This document shows, piece after piece, positions 9,511-17,631 of a stretch of DNA of 50,620 nt. How positions within the stretch are numbered: position 1 is the stretch's first letter; the number at the start of each line of letters is the position of its first letter. Source of the DNA: Methylophaga thalassica (GTDB lineage Bacteria; Pseudomonadota; Gammaproteobacteria; Nitrosococcales; Methylophagaceae); assembly GCA_011052985.1 (NCBI GenBank), contig DRHY01000196.1:1-50620 (forward strand), in the 5' to 3' direction. The notes under the pieces are model-generated. The model was not told the origin of the DNA, did no database searches, and worked only from the letters and a program-made list of their open reading frames with translations. The translations under genes and the position numbers were made by a program.

Positions 9511-9667
9511 AGATGGATACCCCCTTGAACAACATTCTAATTAGTTTATTAGGTGAATAACGACTACAGGATTACACAAGGATTACGTTTTTGTAATGTT
9601 TTGGTCATCCGGATGACAGGGACGAAAAGTTAACCTTTCACAAAATTGTTGTATTGGAGTGTTGACA
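9511..9667. promoter_or_regulatory. Divergent cusR/copA control region with candidate copper box
   Basis: ATTAC-N6-GTAAT (9582-9597) is an inverted repeat like the cop/cus boxes bound by CopR/CusR. A direct copy of the half-site, ATTAC, lies 11 bases upstream at 9571-9575. A separate perfect 14-bp palindrome, GTCATCCGGATGAC, lies at 9604-9617. I did not find the ATTAC-N6-GTAAT pattern before the other metal genes, so the rightward operon may depend on this one site plus readthrough. Core promoter elements are not clear. Confidence 0.55.
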
Positions 9668-11485
9668 TTGAAGTTACCTATATATCCTATATCTACTTTT
9701 AATCCAACGCGCCGGCGATTCGTACATGGCATAGCCGCTGGTGGTGTGCTGGCAAGCTTCCCAGGCTTATTGTATGCTATGGACAATTCGAAGCAGCTTG
9801 CCTACAGAGGTACTGCTCCAGTCTTAACTGGCCAAACTATTGAGTTGGTTGTCGACCAATCACCTGTTAATTTCACTGGTGTCACGCGTATGGCAACAAC
9901 AATTAATGGCTCCATTCCGGCGCCGACCCTGCGATTACGTGAGGGTGATGAGGTCACCATCCGGGTAATAAACCGACTCAAAGTAGCTACCTCCATTCAT
10001 TGGCATGGGATTATCCTGCCGTATCAAATGGATGGTGTGCCCGGTATTAGCTTCCAGGGCATAGAACCTGGTGAGACGTTCGTTTACCAATTCAAACTTC
10101 AACAAAGTGGCACCTATTGGTATCACTCGCATAGCGGTTTTCAGGAAATGACTGGTATGTATGGTGCATTAATAATTGAACCGCGTGAGGGTCAATCTCT
10201 TGTTGAACAAAGCCATCTAGACGCGGACCGTGACTACGTGATGCAGCTGTCTGATTGGACGGACGAAGATCCCATGGCAGTTTTTTCGAAACTGAAGGTT
10301 GAGAGCGATGTGTATAACTATAATCAGCCTACCGTGCCATCCTTTTTTAGTGATGTCTCAAAGCTGGGATTGATGGGCGCATTTGAAAAACGACAAATGT
10401 GGAACCAAATGCGAATGAACCCGACCGATCTGGCCGATTTATCCTCTGCGACGTTAACTTATCTGATGAATGGCACAACGCCGGCGGGCAACTGGACGGG
10501 ACTGTTCCAACCCGGTGAGCGGGTCAGGCTGCGATTCATTAATGGCGCCAGTAATACATTTTATGATGTCCGTATTCCTGGTCTGAAAATGACGGTCGTT
10601 CAGACCGACGGTCAGAACGTACAACCGGTTAGTGTCGATGAGTTCCGCTTTGGTCCCGGCGAGACTTACGATGTCATGGTTGCGCCACAAAATGACGCGC
10701 ATACCATCTTTGCGCAGAGTATGGATCGCACCGGTTATGCTCGGGGGACGCTGGCCATACATGAAGGACTAACTGATGATGTTCCGGCGCTGGACCCGGT
10801 TAAGTGGCTTACGATGTCCGATATGATGGGTAAGATGAACCATGGCAGTGGTCATGGTTCTGAGCAGAGCACCATGAATCCCTCTGAGATGAATCACAGT
10901 GATATGGCGATGGATCATAGCCAGCATGGCATGAGTCAGAATCCATTGGCGACACCTTCACAAAAAGTGAACCACGCTCGCAGTGAATATGGCCCATCCG
11001 TAGATACGCGGGTTGATATGCCGAATACGAATCTGAATGATCCAGGTGTTGGCTTGAGAGACAATGGCCGGCGGGTACTCACTTTGTCAGATCTTCGTTC
11101 CGTGGACGGTGTTCTTAATGATACACGGGTGCCAATCCGCGAATTCGAACTGCACCTTACCGGTAATATGGAGCGATACAGCTGGTCTTTTGATGGGCTG
11201 GAATTTGGTAAAAGTACACCGGTACATTTGCCTCACAATGAACGTATACGAATCATTCTGCAAAATGACACCATGATGACGCATCCCATGCATTTGCACG
11301 GCATGTGGAGTGATCTCGAAGATGACCAAGGCAATATGCTGGTACGCCGGCACACCATACCGGTGCAACCTGCACAACGCATCAGTTTTCTGACAACACC
11401 TCATGATCTAGGGCGTTGGGCTTGGCATTGCCACTTATTATTTCATATGGATGCGGGCATGTTCCGCGAAGTGGTGGTGTCATGA
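9668..11485 (+). CDS. copA: CopA-type multicopper oxidase 1
   Basis: About 605 residues. No ATG is available; TTG 9668 is preferred because GGAG (9656-9659) lies 8 bases upstream, with TTG 9662 and GTG 9659 as alternatives. A Tat signal (TRRRFVHGIAAGG) sends the folded protein to the periplasm. Copper-site motifs are all present: HWHGIILP near 114, WYHSHSG near 155, HPMHLHG near 542 and HCHLLFHMDAGM near 590. A Met/His-rich insert (around residues 387-430, MNHS/DHSQHGM repeats) binds extra copper. The family oxidises Cu+ and sequesters copper. First gene of the operon; its stop overlaps copB by ATGA. Confidence 0.93.
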   Translation: MKLPIYPISTFNPTRRRFVHGIAAGGVLASFPGLLYAMDNSKQLAYRGTAPVLTGQTIELVVDQSPVNFTGVTRMATTINGSIPAPTLRLREGDEVTIRVINRLKVATSIHWHGIILPYQMDGVPGISFQGIEPGETFVYQFKLQQSGTYWYHSHSGFQEMTGMYGALIIEPREGQSLVEQSHLDADRDYVMQLSDWTDEDPMAVFSKLKVESDVYNYNQPTVPSFFSDVSKLGLMGAFEKRQMWNQMRMNPTDLADLSSATLTYLMNGTTPAGNWTGLFQPGERVRLRFINGASNTFYDVRIPGLKMTVVQTDGQNVQPVSVDEFRFGPGETYDVMVAPQNDAHTIFAQSMDRTGYARGTLAIHEGLTDDVPALDPVKWLTMSDMMGKMNHGSGHGSEQSTMNPSEMNHSDMAMDHSQHGMSQNPLATPSQKVNHARSEYGPSVDTRVDMPNTNLNDPGVGLRDNGRRVLTLSDLRSVDGVLNDTRVPIREFELHLTGNMERYSWSFDGLEFGKSTPVHLPHNERIRIILQNDTMMTHPMHLHGMWSDLEDDQGNMLVRRHTIPVQPAQRISFLTTPHDLGRWAWHCHLLFHMDAGMFREVVVS

Positions 11486-12486
11486 AAAATCATTGCCGTT
11501 CATATGCGTTGAAGCAGATTATCTTTGCGTGTTCATTGTCTTTAGCCACTGGACCGGTCTGGGCGCAATCCGATGATTCTCACCAAGACCATGATGCAAC
11601 TAAGCAAACGACATCTGCGCATGCAAATCATGGAGCTGACACTGAAACGGGGATGCAGAATGAAACTGGCAATATGCAAGAAATGGATCATTCAAGCATG
11701 GCAATGGATGACATGGAAAGCATGGATCATTCTGGTATGCAAATGGGTAGTGACCAAGCGCCGCCAGACGCACGGGATCCGCATGCTTATTCAGGTGGTT
11801 TTACCCTGACTGAAGGTCCGTACTCGTTGTCAGAAAAACGCCTTTTGAAATTAGCAGATGAACATTATTTCTGGGCAATTTTAGGTGACCGCTTAGAATA
11901 TGATGCGAGCAGCGACACTGCAATATTTGACCTCCAGGGCTGGTATGGAACTACCTACAATCGATTTACAGCCAAACTTGAAGGCGATGTGGTCGACGGT
12001 ACGCTTGAGGAGAGTCAGTCAGATCTGCTGTGGAGTCATGCAATCAGCACCTTTTTTGACACGCAACTGGGCGTTCGGCTTGACCATTATGATGAAGGCA
12101 AAAACCGTGAATGGGTTGCCTTCGGTATTCAGGGGATTGCTCCCTACTGGTTTGAACTCGATTTGACTGCTTATTTGGGGGACAGTGGGCGTACGGCATT
12201 GTCGCTGGAAGCGGAATATGAATTTCTTCTTACGCAACGCTTGATTTTACAACCCCGGGCTGAACTCACGGCCTATGGCAAGGATGATGACGTTAATGGC
12301 TTAGGAAGCGGTTTATCAGATGCCTCAATAGGCCTGAGACTACGCTATGAATTCACGCGGCAATTTGCTCCCTATGTGGGTGTCGAGTGGAGCGAGCAGT
12401 TTGGTGATACCGCTGACTTCTCAAGAGCAAACGGAGAAGATACCAGTGACACACGCTACGTGGTTGGTCTCAGATTCTGGTTTTAA
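11482..12486 (+). CDS. copB: CopB-type outer-membrane copper resistance protein 1
   Basis: Start ATG 11482 overlaps the copA stop (ATGA); an in-frame ATG 22 codons upstream lies inside copA and is rejected. The 334-residue precursor has a Sec signal peptide ending near VWAQ, then a Met/His/Asp-rich stretch (MDHSSMAMDDMESMDHSGMQM), then a beta-rich CopB domain ending YVVGLRFWF. The terminal phenylalanine is typical of outer-membrane barrels. CopB works with CopA in copper tolerance; whether it binds, exports or excludes copper is not settled for the family. Confidence 0.9.
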   Translation: MKNHCRSYALKQIIFACSLSLATGPVWAQSDDSHQDHDATKQTTSAHANHGADTETGMQNETGNMQEMDHSSMAMDDMESMDHSGMQMGSDQAPPDARDPHAYSGGFTLTEGPYSLSEKRLLKLADEHYFWAILGDRLEYDASSDTAIFDLQGWYGTTYNRFTAKLEGDVVDGTLEESQSDLLWSHAISTFFDTQLGVRLDHYDEGKNREWVAFGIQGIAPYWFELDLTAYLGDSGRTALSLEAEYEFLLTQRLILQPRAELTAYGKDDDVNGLGSGLSDASIGLRLRYEFTRQFAPYVGVEWSEQFGDTADFSRANGEDTSDTRYVVGLRFWF

Positions 12487-12527
12487 TCAAATTATTCATA
12501 AATTTATCACGACCTAGGAGTCGACTC

Positions 12528-12806
12528 ATGAAACGTCAATTTTTGTCATATTTTGTTGCCTTGCCAGCATTAATGTTGGCTCTATCTGCTCAAGCTCATA
12601 GCCCTGAAGAGCATATTAACAAGGGACAAGCACCTAACTGTGCAGCCATGAAAGATATGGATCATTCTAAAATAGATATGAATGATCCAGTCATGCAAGC
12701 CATGATGCAGAAATGCATGCCTCAAGATGAAGCAGCGTCTGAAGACGGTCATCCTAGCCATGATATGGAGGCAGATGCGTATAAACCTGCTGAGCATCAA
12801 CATTAA
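12528..12806 (+). CDS. Small periplasmic Met/His-rich copper-binding protein
   Basis: The 92-residue precursor has a signal peptide ending at AQA (residue 23). The mature part of about 69 residues is rich in Met, His and acids (MKDMDHSKIDMNDPVMQAMMQKCM, written here as the stretch at residues 42-65 with its key Met, His and Cys). Two Cys occur, in PNCAAM and QKCMP. AGGAG precedes ATG 12528. It lies 41 bases after copB in the same direction. Likely a periplasmic copper buffer or chaperone; no named family recognised. Confidence 0.75.
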   Translation: MKRQFLSYFVALPALMLALSAQAHSPEEHINKGQAPNCAAMKDMDHSKIDMNDPVMQAMMQKCMPQDEAASEDGHPSHDMEADAYKPAEHQH

Positions 12807-12838
12807 TTACAGCTGGCTGTTATAACGGAGTGATTAAT

Positions 12839-13402
12839 ATGTCATCTTTAAAGTTCTTGAAATGCTTTATGTGTATTGCATTTGTATCAGGTATGGTGGT
12901 ATTGGCTGGATTAGGGTTCATTTATTCAGGCTATTACCCGATGGGGGCTGACAGTAAGCACACAAAGCTTACGTACTGGGCATTAGAAACCTTACGTGAA
13001 CGCTCCATCAGTAGGGCTGCTCAGAATATTGAGGTGCCAGCCGATCTTGATATACCAGCACGATTACTTCGTGGTGGTTCAGATTATGCTGCTATGTGTG
13101 CAGGGTGTCATCTTGTGCCAGACAAAATGAATTCAGATTTCACTTTGGGACTGTATCCTGAACCACCTAATTTGACGTTGAATCATTCAGGCCATGATGA
13201 GCCAAAAGTAGTCCAAGCCAGAGAATATTTTTGGATTATCAAACATGGTATTAAGGCTTCTGGTATGCCTGCTTGGGGGGCGGGCCATACAGACGAACAA
13301 ATTTGGAATCTAGTCGCTTTCTTGCAGCGACTTCCTGAATTATCACCCGAGCAATACCAGATTCTTTCGGCTCAGGGATCTTCAAGTTCCCGTAATCATT
13401 GA
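12839..13402 (+). CDS. Membrane-anchored c-type cytochrome
   Basis: Start ATG 12839 has CGGAG nine bases upstream; an in-frame GTG at 12830 lies on that ribosome site. The 187-residue protein has an N-terminal membrane anchor (about 8-32), one haem site CAGCH (87-91) and a likely axial Met (M143 in SGMPAWGAGH). The domain is cytochrome c class I (cbb3/CccA-like). It lies between two oxidase/CopB pairs, so it could pass electrons to or from them. That is inferred from position only; cytochromes c of this type do occur in copper clusters. Confidence 0.85.
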   Translation: MSSLKFLKCFMCIAFVSGMVVLAGLGFIYSGYYPMGADSKHTKLTYWALETLRERSISRAAQNIEVPADLDIPARLLRGGSDYAAMCAGCHLVPDKMNSDFTLGLYPEPPNLTLNHSGHDEPKVVQAREYFWIIKHGIKASGMPAWGAGHTDEQIWNLVAFLQRLPELSPEQYQILSAQGSSSSRNH

Positions 13403-13464
13403 CGGTAGTGTGCAATACAGGCTTACGTTTGAGTTAAATCCAATTTTGTTAGGAGACGAATTCC

Positions 13465-15240
13465 ATGGCAAATTCAGTTGAAGAGAATCGTAGACGTTTT
13501 ATTAAATCTGCCATTGGGACAGCTTCAGCCCTTGTTTTAGCCAAAATGGCGCCGGCATGGGCTTATCCACTGGGTCGAAGCTATGGTGATGTTATTTATG
13601 CGCAGAATGTGGTCGATCTGCATATTCGCCGTGAAGATATGAATGTTGCTGGACGGATTGCTAGACCGATAACTATCAACGGTAGTATGCCCGGACCACT
13701 TATTAGGCTGAAAGAAGGACAACGAGCCAAGTTACATGTTAGTAATGCGTTGGATGAGTCTACGTCTATCCATTGGCATGGAATCATTCTGCCAGAAAAT
13801 ATGGATGGCGTGCCTGGCGTCAGTTTTCCTGGGATCAAGGCTGGAGAGTCATATCATTACGAATATGATGTTCAGCAAAGTGGTACTTACTGGTATCACA
13901 GCCACTCGGGATTGCAGGAACAGTTAGGTCATTTTGGGCCACTTGTAATTGACCCAGCGGATGGTGATATTGGCGCAGATCGGGAACATGTGATTATCCT
14001 GAGTGATTGGACCTTTGAAGATCCAGACGAGGTGTTCCGAAATCTCAAGGTAGCCGAGGGTTATTACAACTACCAGCAGCGAACCTTGGGTGACACTTTC
14101 GACGATATTCGTCGACAAGGGCTTGCGAAAACATGGCAAGAGCGGTCCATGTGGAACGAAATGCGCATGAGCGCGCGCGATCTTCTGGATGTGACCGGCT
14201 CTACCTATACCTATCTGATGAATGGTCGCGATAATTCGACTAACTGGACGGCACTTTACAAGCCAGGAGAAAAAATTCGTTTAAGAATCATTAATGGCTC
14301 TGCCATGTCGTTCTTTGATTTTCGCATTCCGGGTCTCGAGATGACGGTGGTCTCTGCAGACGGCCAGCCTATCAAGCCTGTTACGGTAGATGAATTTCGA
14401 ATTGGGGTGGCTGAGACATACGATGTCATTGTAACGCCGAAAAACGATCGTCCTTATACGCTTTTTGCGGAAAGCATGGATCGTAGTGGTTATGTGCGTG
14501 GTACGCTCGCGACAGAATTAGGGCAGGAAGTGCCTGTGCCTGAATTGCGACCGGTACCAGAGCGAGGGATGGCGGCCATGGGGATGAGCCATGAAATGGG
14601 TGGGATGGACATGATAACCACCAATGAAGATCAACTTGGGATGGATGACCATCAAGAAATGTCCGGGGGCCATGGTGGGCATAAGGCTGCGACGCAACAG
14701 CGACCTTCGGCGCCAGATCTTGGCATTGAACATGCGCCAGGTGGTCATGGTCCCGGTGCTGCCATGATTGCTAGAAACCCAGTCAGCCGTCTAAATGAGC
14801 CGGGTATTGGCCTCGAGAATGTCGACCATCGAGTTCTGGTCTATGGCGACCTTATTGGGGCTCACCCATGGCCTGATGATAGGGAGCCGGAGCGTGACAT
14901 CGAGCTGCATCTCACCGGTAATATGGAAAAATATATGTGGTCTTTTGATGGTGTGAAATACACTGAGGTCAATGGACCTGTGGAGTTTCATCATGGTGAG
15001 CGTCTGCGTTTGATAATGGTAAACGACACGATGATGGATCATCCGATTCATCTGCATGGCATGTGGATGGAACTTGAAAATGGCCAATATCCCCGTCCTC
15101 GAAAGCACACTATAAGCCTCAAACCAAGTGAGGTCGTTTCATTGCAAATCAGTGCCGATGCACCCGGCAGTTGGGCTTTCCATTGTCATCTTCTATATCA
15201 CATGAAGGCGGGGATGTTTCGAGTTGTCAGGGTCAGATAA
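13465..15240 (+). CDS. copA: CopA-type multicopper oxidase 2
   Basis: 591 residues with a Tat signal (RRRFIKSAIGTASALVL). Motifs are SIHWHGIILP (H103, H105), WYHSHSG, HPIHLHG and HCHLLYHMKAGM (type-1 ligands C574, H579, M584). Its Met/His-rich insert (about residues 370-435) has MGMSHEMGGMDM and HQEMSGGHGGH and differs clearly from that of oxidase 1. The two oxidases align along their length but are well diverged, so this is a paralogue rather than a recent copy. AGGAGA precedes ATG 13465. A second copB follows 9 bases later. Confidence 0.92.
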   Translation: MANSVEENRRRFIKSAIGTASALVLAKMAPAWAYPLGRSYGDVIYAQNVVDLHIRREDMNVAGRIARPITINGSMPGPLIRLKEGQRAKLHVSNALDESTSIHWHGIILPENMDGVPGVSFPGIKAGESYHYEYDVQQSGTYWYHSHSGLQEQLGHFGPLVIDPADGDIGADREHVIILSDWTFEDPDEVFRNLKVAEGYYNYQQRTLGDTFDDIRRQGLAKTWQERSMWNEMRMSARDLLDVTGSTYTYLMNGRDNSTNWTALYKPGEKIRLRIINGSAMSFFDFRIPGLEMTVVSADGQPIKPVTVDEFRIGVAETYDVIVTPKNDRPYTLFAESMDRSGYVRGTLATELGQEVPVPELRPVPERGMAAMGMSHEMGGMDMITTNEDQLGMDDHQEMSGGHGGHKAATQQRPSAPDLGIEHAPGGHGPGAAMIARNPVSRLNEPGIGLENVDHRVLVYGDLIGAHPWPDDREPERDIELHLTGNMEKYMWSFDGVKYTEVNGPVEFHHGERLRLIMVNDTMMDHPIHLHGMWMELENGQYPRPRKHTISLKPSEVVSLQISADAPGSWAFHCHLLYHMKAGMFRVVRVR

Positions 15241-15249
15241 GGAGATGAT

Positions 15250-15999
15250 ATGAACAAACTTACAACCATGACAATGCTCGGTTTTTTAGGAATGAGCACC
15301 ACGGTCTCTGCCGATCACGCTGAGGATCATTGGCCCGAACCCATTGAGTCTTACCGAACCGGGCAGGTTTTATTTGATCGGCTGGAATTCACCCGTACAG
15401 ACAACAATGAGAACCTAATCGTCTGGGATATGTTGGCTTGGTACGGTGGCGACACAAATCGGGTTTATTTTAAAAGTGAAGGTGAGAATAAACAAAATGA
15501 TGGTGAACCCACTGAACTGGAAAGTACGGAGGTGTTGGCGAGCCGGTTAATTGCTCCTTTTTGGGAAATACAGGGCGGCGTTGGACTTCGTGGATCAATG
15601 GCATCGGATACCGATCGTGAACACTATCTAGTATTTAGCCTGTTTGGCATGGCTCCCTATCGATTTGAAATGGATAATTCACTTACCATTAATGAAGATG
15701 GCGACATAGCAGCGTCACTTGAAGCCGAATACGACATTCGCCTCAGTCAAGTTTCGTACTTACAGCCACGCTTGGAAGTTTCTGCTGGACTCACAGATGC
15801 CCAAGCGTTCGATCGCCCTAGTGGATTCAACGATGTTCGAATAGGACTGCGTTATCGCTATGAAATCTCTAGAGAGTTTGCGCCTTACATAGGTGTTTAT
15901 TGGAGCCGGGCCTTGGGTCAAAAGGCTAACCAAATCGCTGATGAGGGGGGCGATAAAATCGAAACTGGTTTTGTTGCTGGGGTTCGGATGTGGTTTTAA
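15250..15999 (+). CDS. copB: CopB-type outer-membrane copper resistance protein 2
   Basis: The 249-residue precursor has a short signal peptide (to about VSA, residue 21) and then a CopB domain (SYRTGQVLFDRLEFTR ... TGFVAGVRMWF) ending in phenylalanine. It lacks the long Met/His-rich N-terminal stretch of the first CopB. A GGAG ribosome site (15240-15243) precedes ATG 15250, 9 bases after the oxidase stop. It shares blocks such as RYRYEISREFAPYIGV with the first copy (RLRYEFTRQFAPYVGV). Confidence 0.88.
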   Translation: MNKLTTMTMLGFLGMSTTVSADHAEDHWPEPIESYRTGQVLFDRLEFTRTDNNENLIVWDMLAWYGGDTNRVYFKSEGENKQNDGEPTELESTEVLASRLIAPFWEIQGGVGLRGSMASDTDREHYLVFSLFGMAPYRFEMDNSLTINEDGDIAASLEAEYDIRLSQVSYLQPRLEVSAGLTDAQAFDRPSGFNDVRIGLRYRYEISREFAPYIGVYWSRALGQKANQIADEGGDKIETGFVAGVRMWF

Positions 16000-16039
16000 T
16001 TAGAATTGCAAAATTAGCAAGACTGAAGGGGGAGAGTTA

Positions 16040-17389
16040 ATGGCTAACAAAGAGGACAGATCAACGCATTATAAAGAGGGAAGCCTCACTTTAGCGGGAA
16101 CAGTTATGCTCGGTACCGGGGTTATGATTGGTGCTGGTATCTTTGCGCTTACCGGGCAGATGGCGCAGATGACTGGGGCGCTGTTCCCGCTGGCTTTTCT
16201 CGCTGCAGCAGTAATCGTCAGCTTTAGTGCCTATTCCTACATCAAGATCTCTAACGCTTATCCCTCTGCAGGTGGCATTGGCATGTATTTGCATAAAGCT
16301 TATGGAGACAGGTTACCAACAGCATTTAATGCTTTGCTGATGTATTTTTCAATGGTGATCGCCCAGAGCTTTCTCGCGCGCACATTTGGTTCTTATACCA
16401 TGCAACTTTTTGGTGGGGACCAGAGCGGCATGATGGTGCCCATTCTCGGGGTGTCACTTATCCTGGCAGCCTTTCTGATTAATCTATCAGGTAATCGATT
16501 GATCCAAGGCGTCGCCTCTTTTATTGGTGTTTTGAAAATCGTGGGCATCCTTGTTATCGGATTGGTAGGGGTTTGGATCGCCGATAGCATTTCAGTCGAT
16601 TTCACAAGCCCAGGAGAAGCAGGGACCTTCAGTAACTTTCTTGGCGCAACAGCACTCGGGATATTAGCGTTTAAGGGCTTTACCACCATTACCAACAGCG
16701 GTTCGGAGGTAAAAGATCCTAAACGAAACGTGGGTCGCGCCATCGTTATTTCCATCGCCGCTTGTGTGGTGATTTATAGCTTGGTCGGTTTTGCTGTGGC
16801 AAGCAATTTGTCGCTGGCTGAAATCATCAAAACTCAGGACTATTCTCTTGCTGCAGCAGCGCGCCCGGCATTGGGTGAATATGGTGTGTGGTTTACGGTC
16901 GCTATTGCCATGATGGCGACTGCCGGCGGTATTCTAGCCAGCATTTTTGCAGTCTCAAGAATGCTGGCAATGCTGACGGAAATGAAACTGGTGCCACACC
17001 GTCATTTCGGCATGCCCGGTAGTATTCAAAAGCACACGTTGGTATACACTGTGGTTCTGGGACTGATCCTGACAGCATTTTTTGATCTGTCCCGGATTGC
17101 CGCGCTTGGTATCGTGTTTTACCTGATTATGGACATTGCCATTCATTGGGGCGTTCTTCGCTATCTGCGTGAAGACATAAAAGCTAATCGATGGGTGCCA
17201 GCGACAGCCATTCTGCTGGATTTACTGGCATTGGGTGGTTTTGTCTGGGTTAAGCTGAATACTGATCCGTTTGTGATTGGTGTGGCGGTTGTTACGATGA
17301 TTGTTATCGCAGTTGCTGAGCAGATTTTCCTGAAAAGATCCGCTGCATCCGAGCAGCCCGGTAATCAGGAATCCCATCATCACCATTAA
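16040..17389 (+). CDS. APC-superfamily permease with short His tail
   Basis: This 449-residue inner-membrane protein has about 12 hydrophobic segments. The APC signature is near the N-terminus (GTGVMIGAGIFALTGQMA), with GFTTITNSGSEVKDPKRN typical of amino-acid or cation permeases. It ends in SHHHH, possibly metal-binding. GGGGGAGAG precedes ATG 16040. It sits between copB and the copper ATPase, and its stop overlaps a possible start of the next gene. Substrate unknown; amino acid uptake to support thiol or metal-ligand supply, or metal-complex transport, are guesses. Confidence 0.78.
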   Translation: MANKEDRSTHYKEGSLTLAGTVMLGTGVMIGAGIFALTGQMAQMTGALFPLAFLAAAVIVSFSAYSYIKISNAYPSAGGIGMYLHKAYGDRLPTAFNALLMYFSMVIAQSFLARTFGSYTMQLFGGDQSGMMVPILGVSLILAAFLINLSGNRLIQGVASFIGVLKIVGILVIGLVGVWIADSISVDFTSPGEAGTFSNFLGATALGILAFKGFTTITNSGSEVKDPKRNVGRAIVISIAACVVIYSLVGFAVASNLSLAEIIKTQDYSLAAAARPALGEYGVWFTVAIAMMATAGGILASIFAVSRMLAMLTEMKLVPHRHFGMPGSIQKHTLVYTVVLGLILTAFFDLSRIAALGIVFYLIMDIAIHWGVLRYLREDIKANRWVPATAILLDLLALGGFVWVKLNTDPFVIGVAVVTMIVIAVAEQIFLKRSAASEQPGNQESHHHH

Positions 17390-17418
17390 TGACAATATTT
17401 GACGTGGAGGGCAGTACC

Positions 17419-17631
17419 ATGATGACTAATAATATGTGGGCAGGGCATTGGCTTTGGATGTTGATGTTCGCAATCGTTGTTGTGATCCCTGTCTGGCGAA
17501 TTTGTCAGCGCACGGGTTATCCGGGTTGGTTGGGTGTTCAAATACTTATTCCAATCGCCAATCTTGTATTACTCTATTTTATTGCGTTTTCGAGCTGGAC
17601 TACAGACAAAATGAGAAACCAAGATGACTGA
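17419..17631 (+). CDS. Small membrane protein upstream of the copper ATPase
   Basis: Start ATG 17419 is chosen because GGAGG (17406-17410) lies 8 bases upstream; an alternative ATG at 17389 overlaps the permease stop. The 70-residue protein has two hydrophobic segments (about 8-24 and 38-58) joined by [11 protein letters not shown], a loop like that of the DUF805/DUF5684-type small membrane proteins. Its last codons overlap the ATPase start by 8 bases, implying translational coupling. Role unknown; perhaps an accessory to the ATPase. Confidence 0.7.
   Translation: MMTNNMWAGHWLWMLMFAIVVVIPVWRICQRTGYPGWLGVQILIPIANLVLLYFIAFSSWTTDKMRNQDD

Noticed and set aside
11416-11481. Upstream extension of copB inside copA
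   Set aside because: The extension lies within the catalytic end of copA in another frame; ATG 11482 followed by a signal peptide and the ATGA overlap is the better start.
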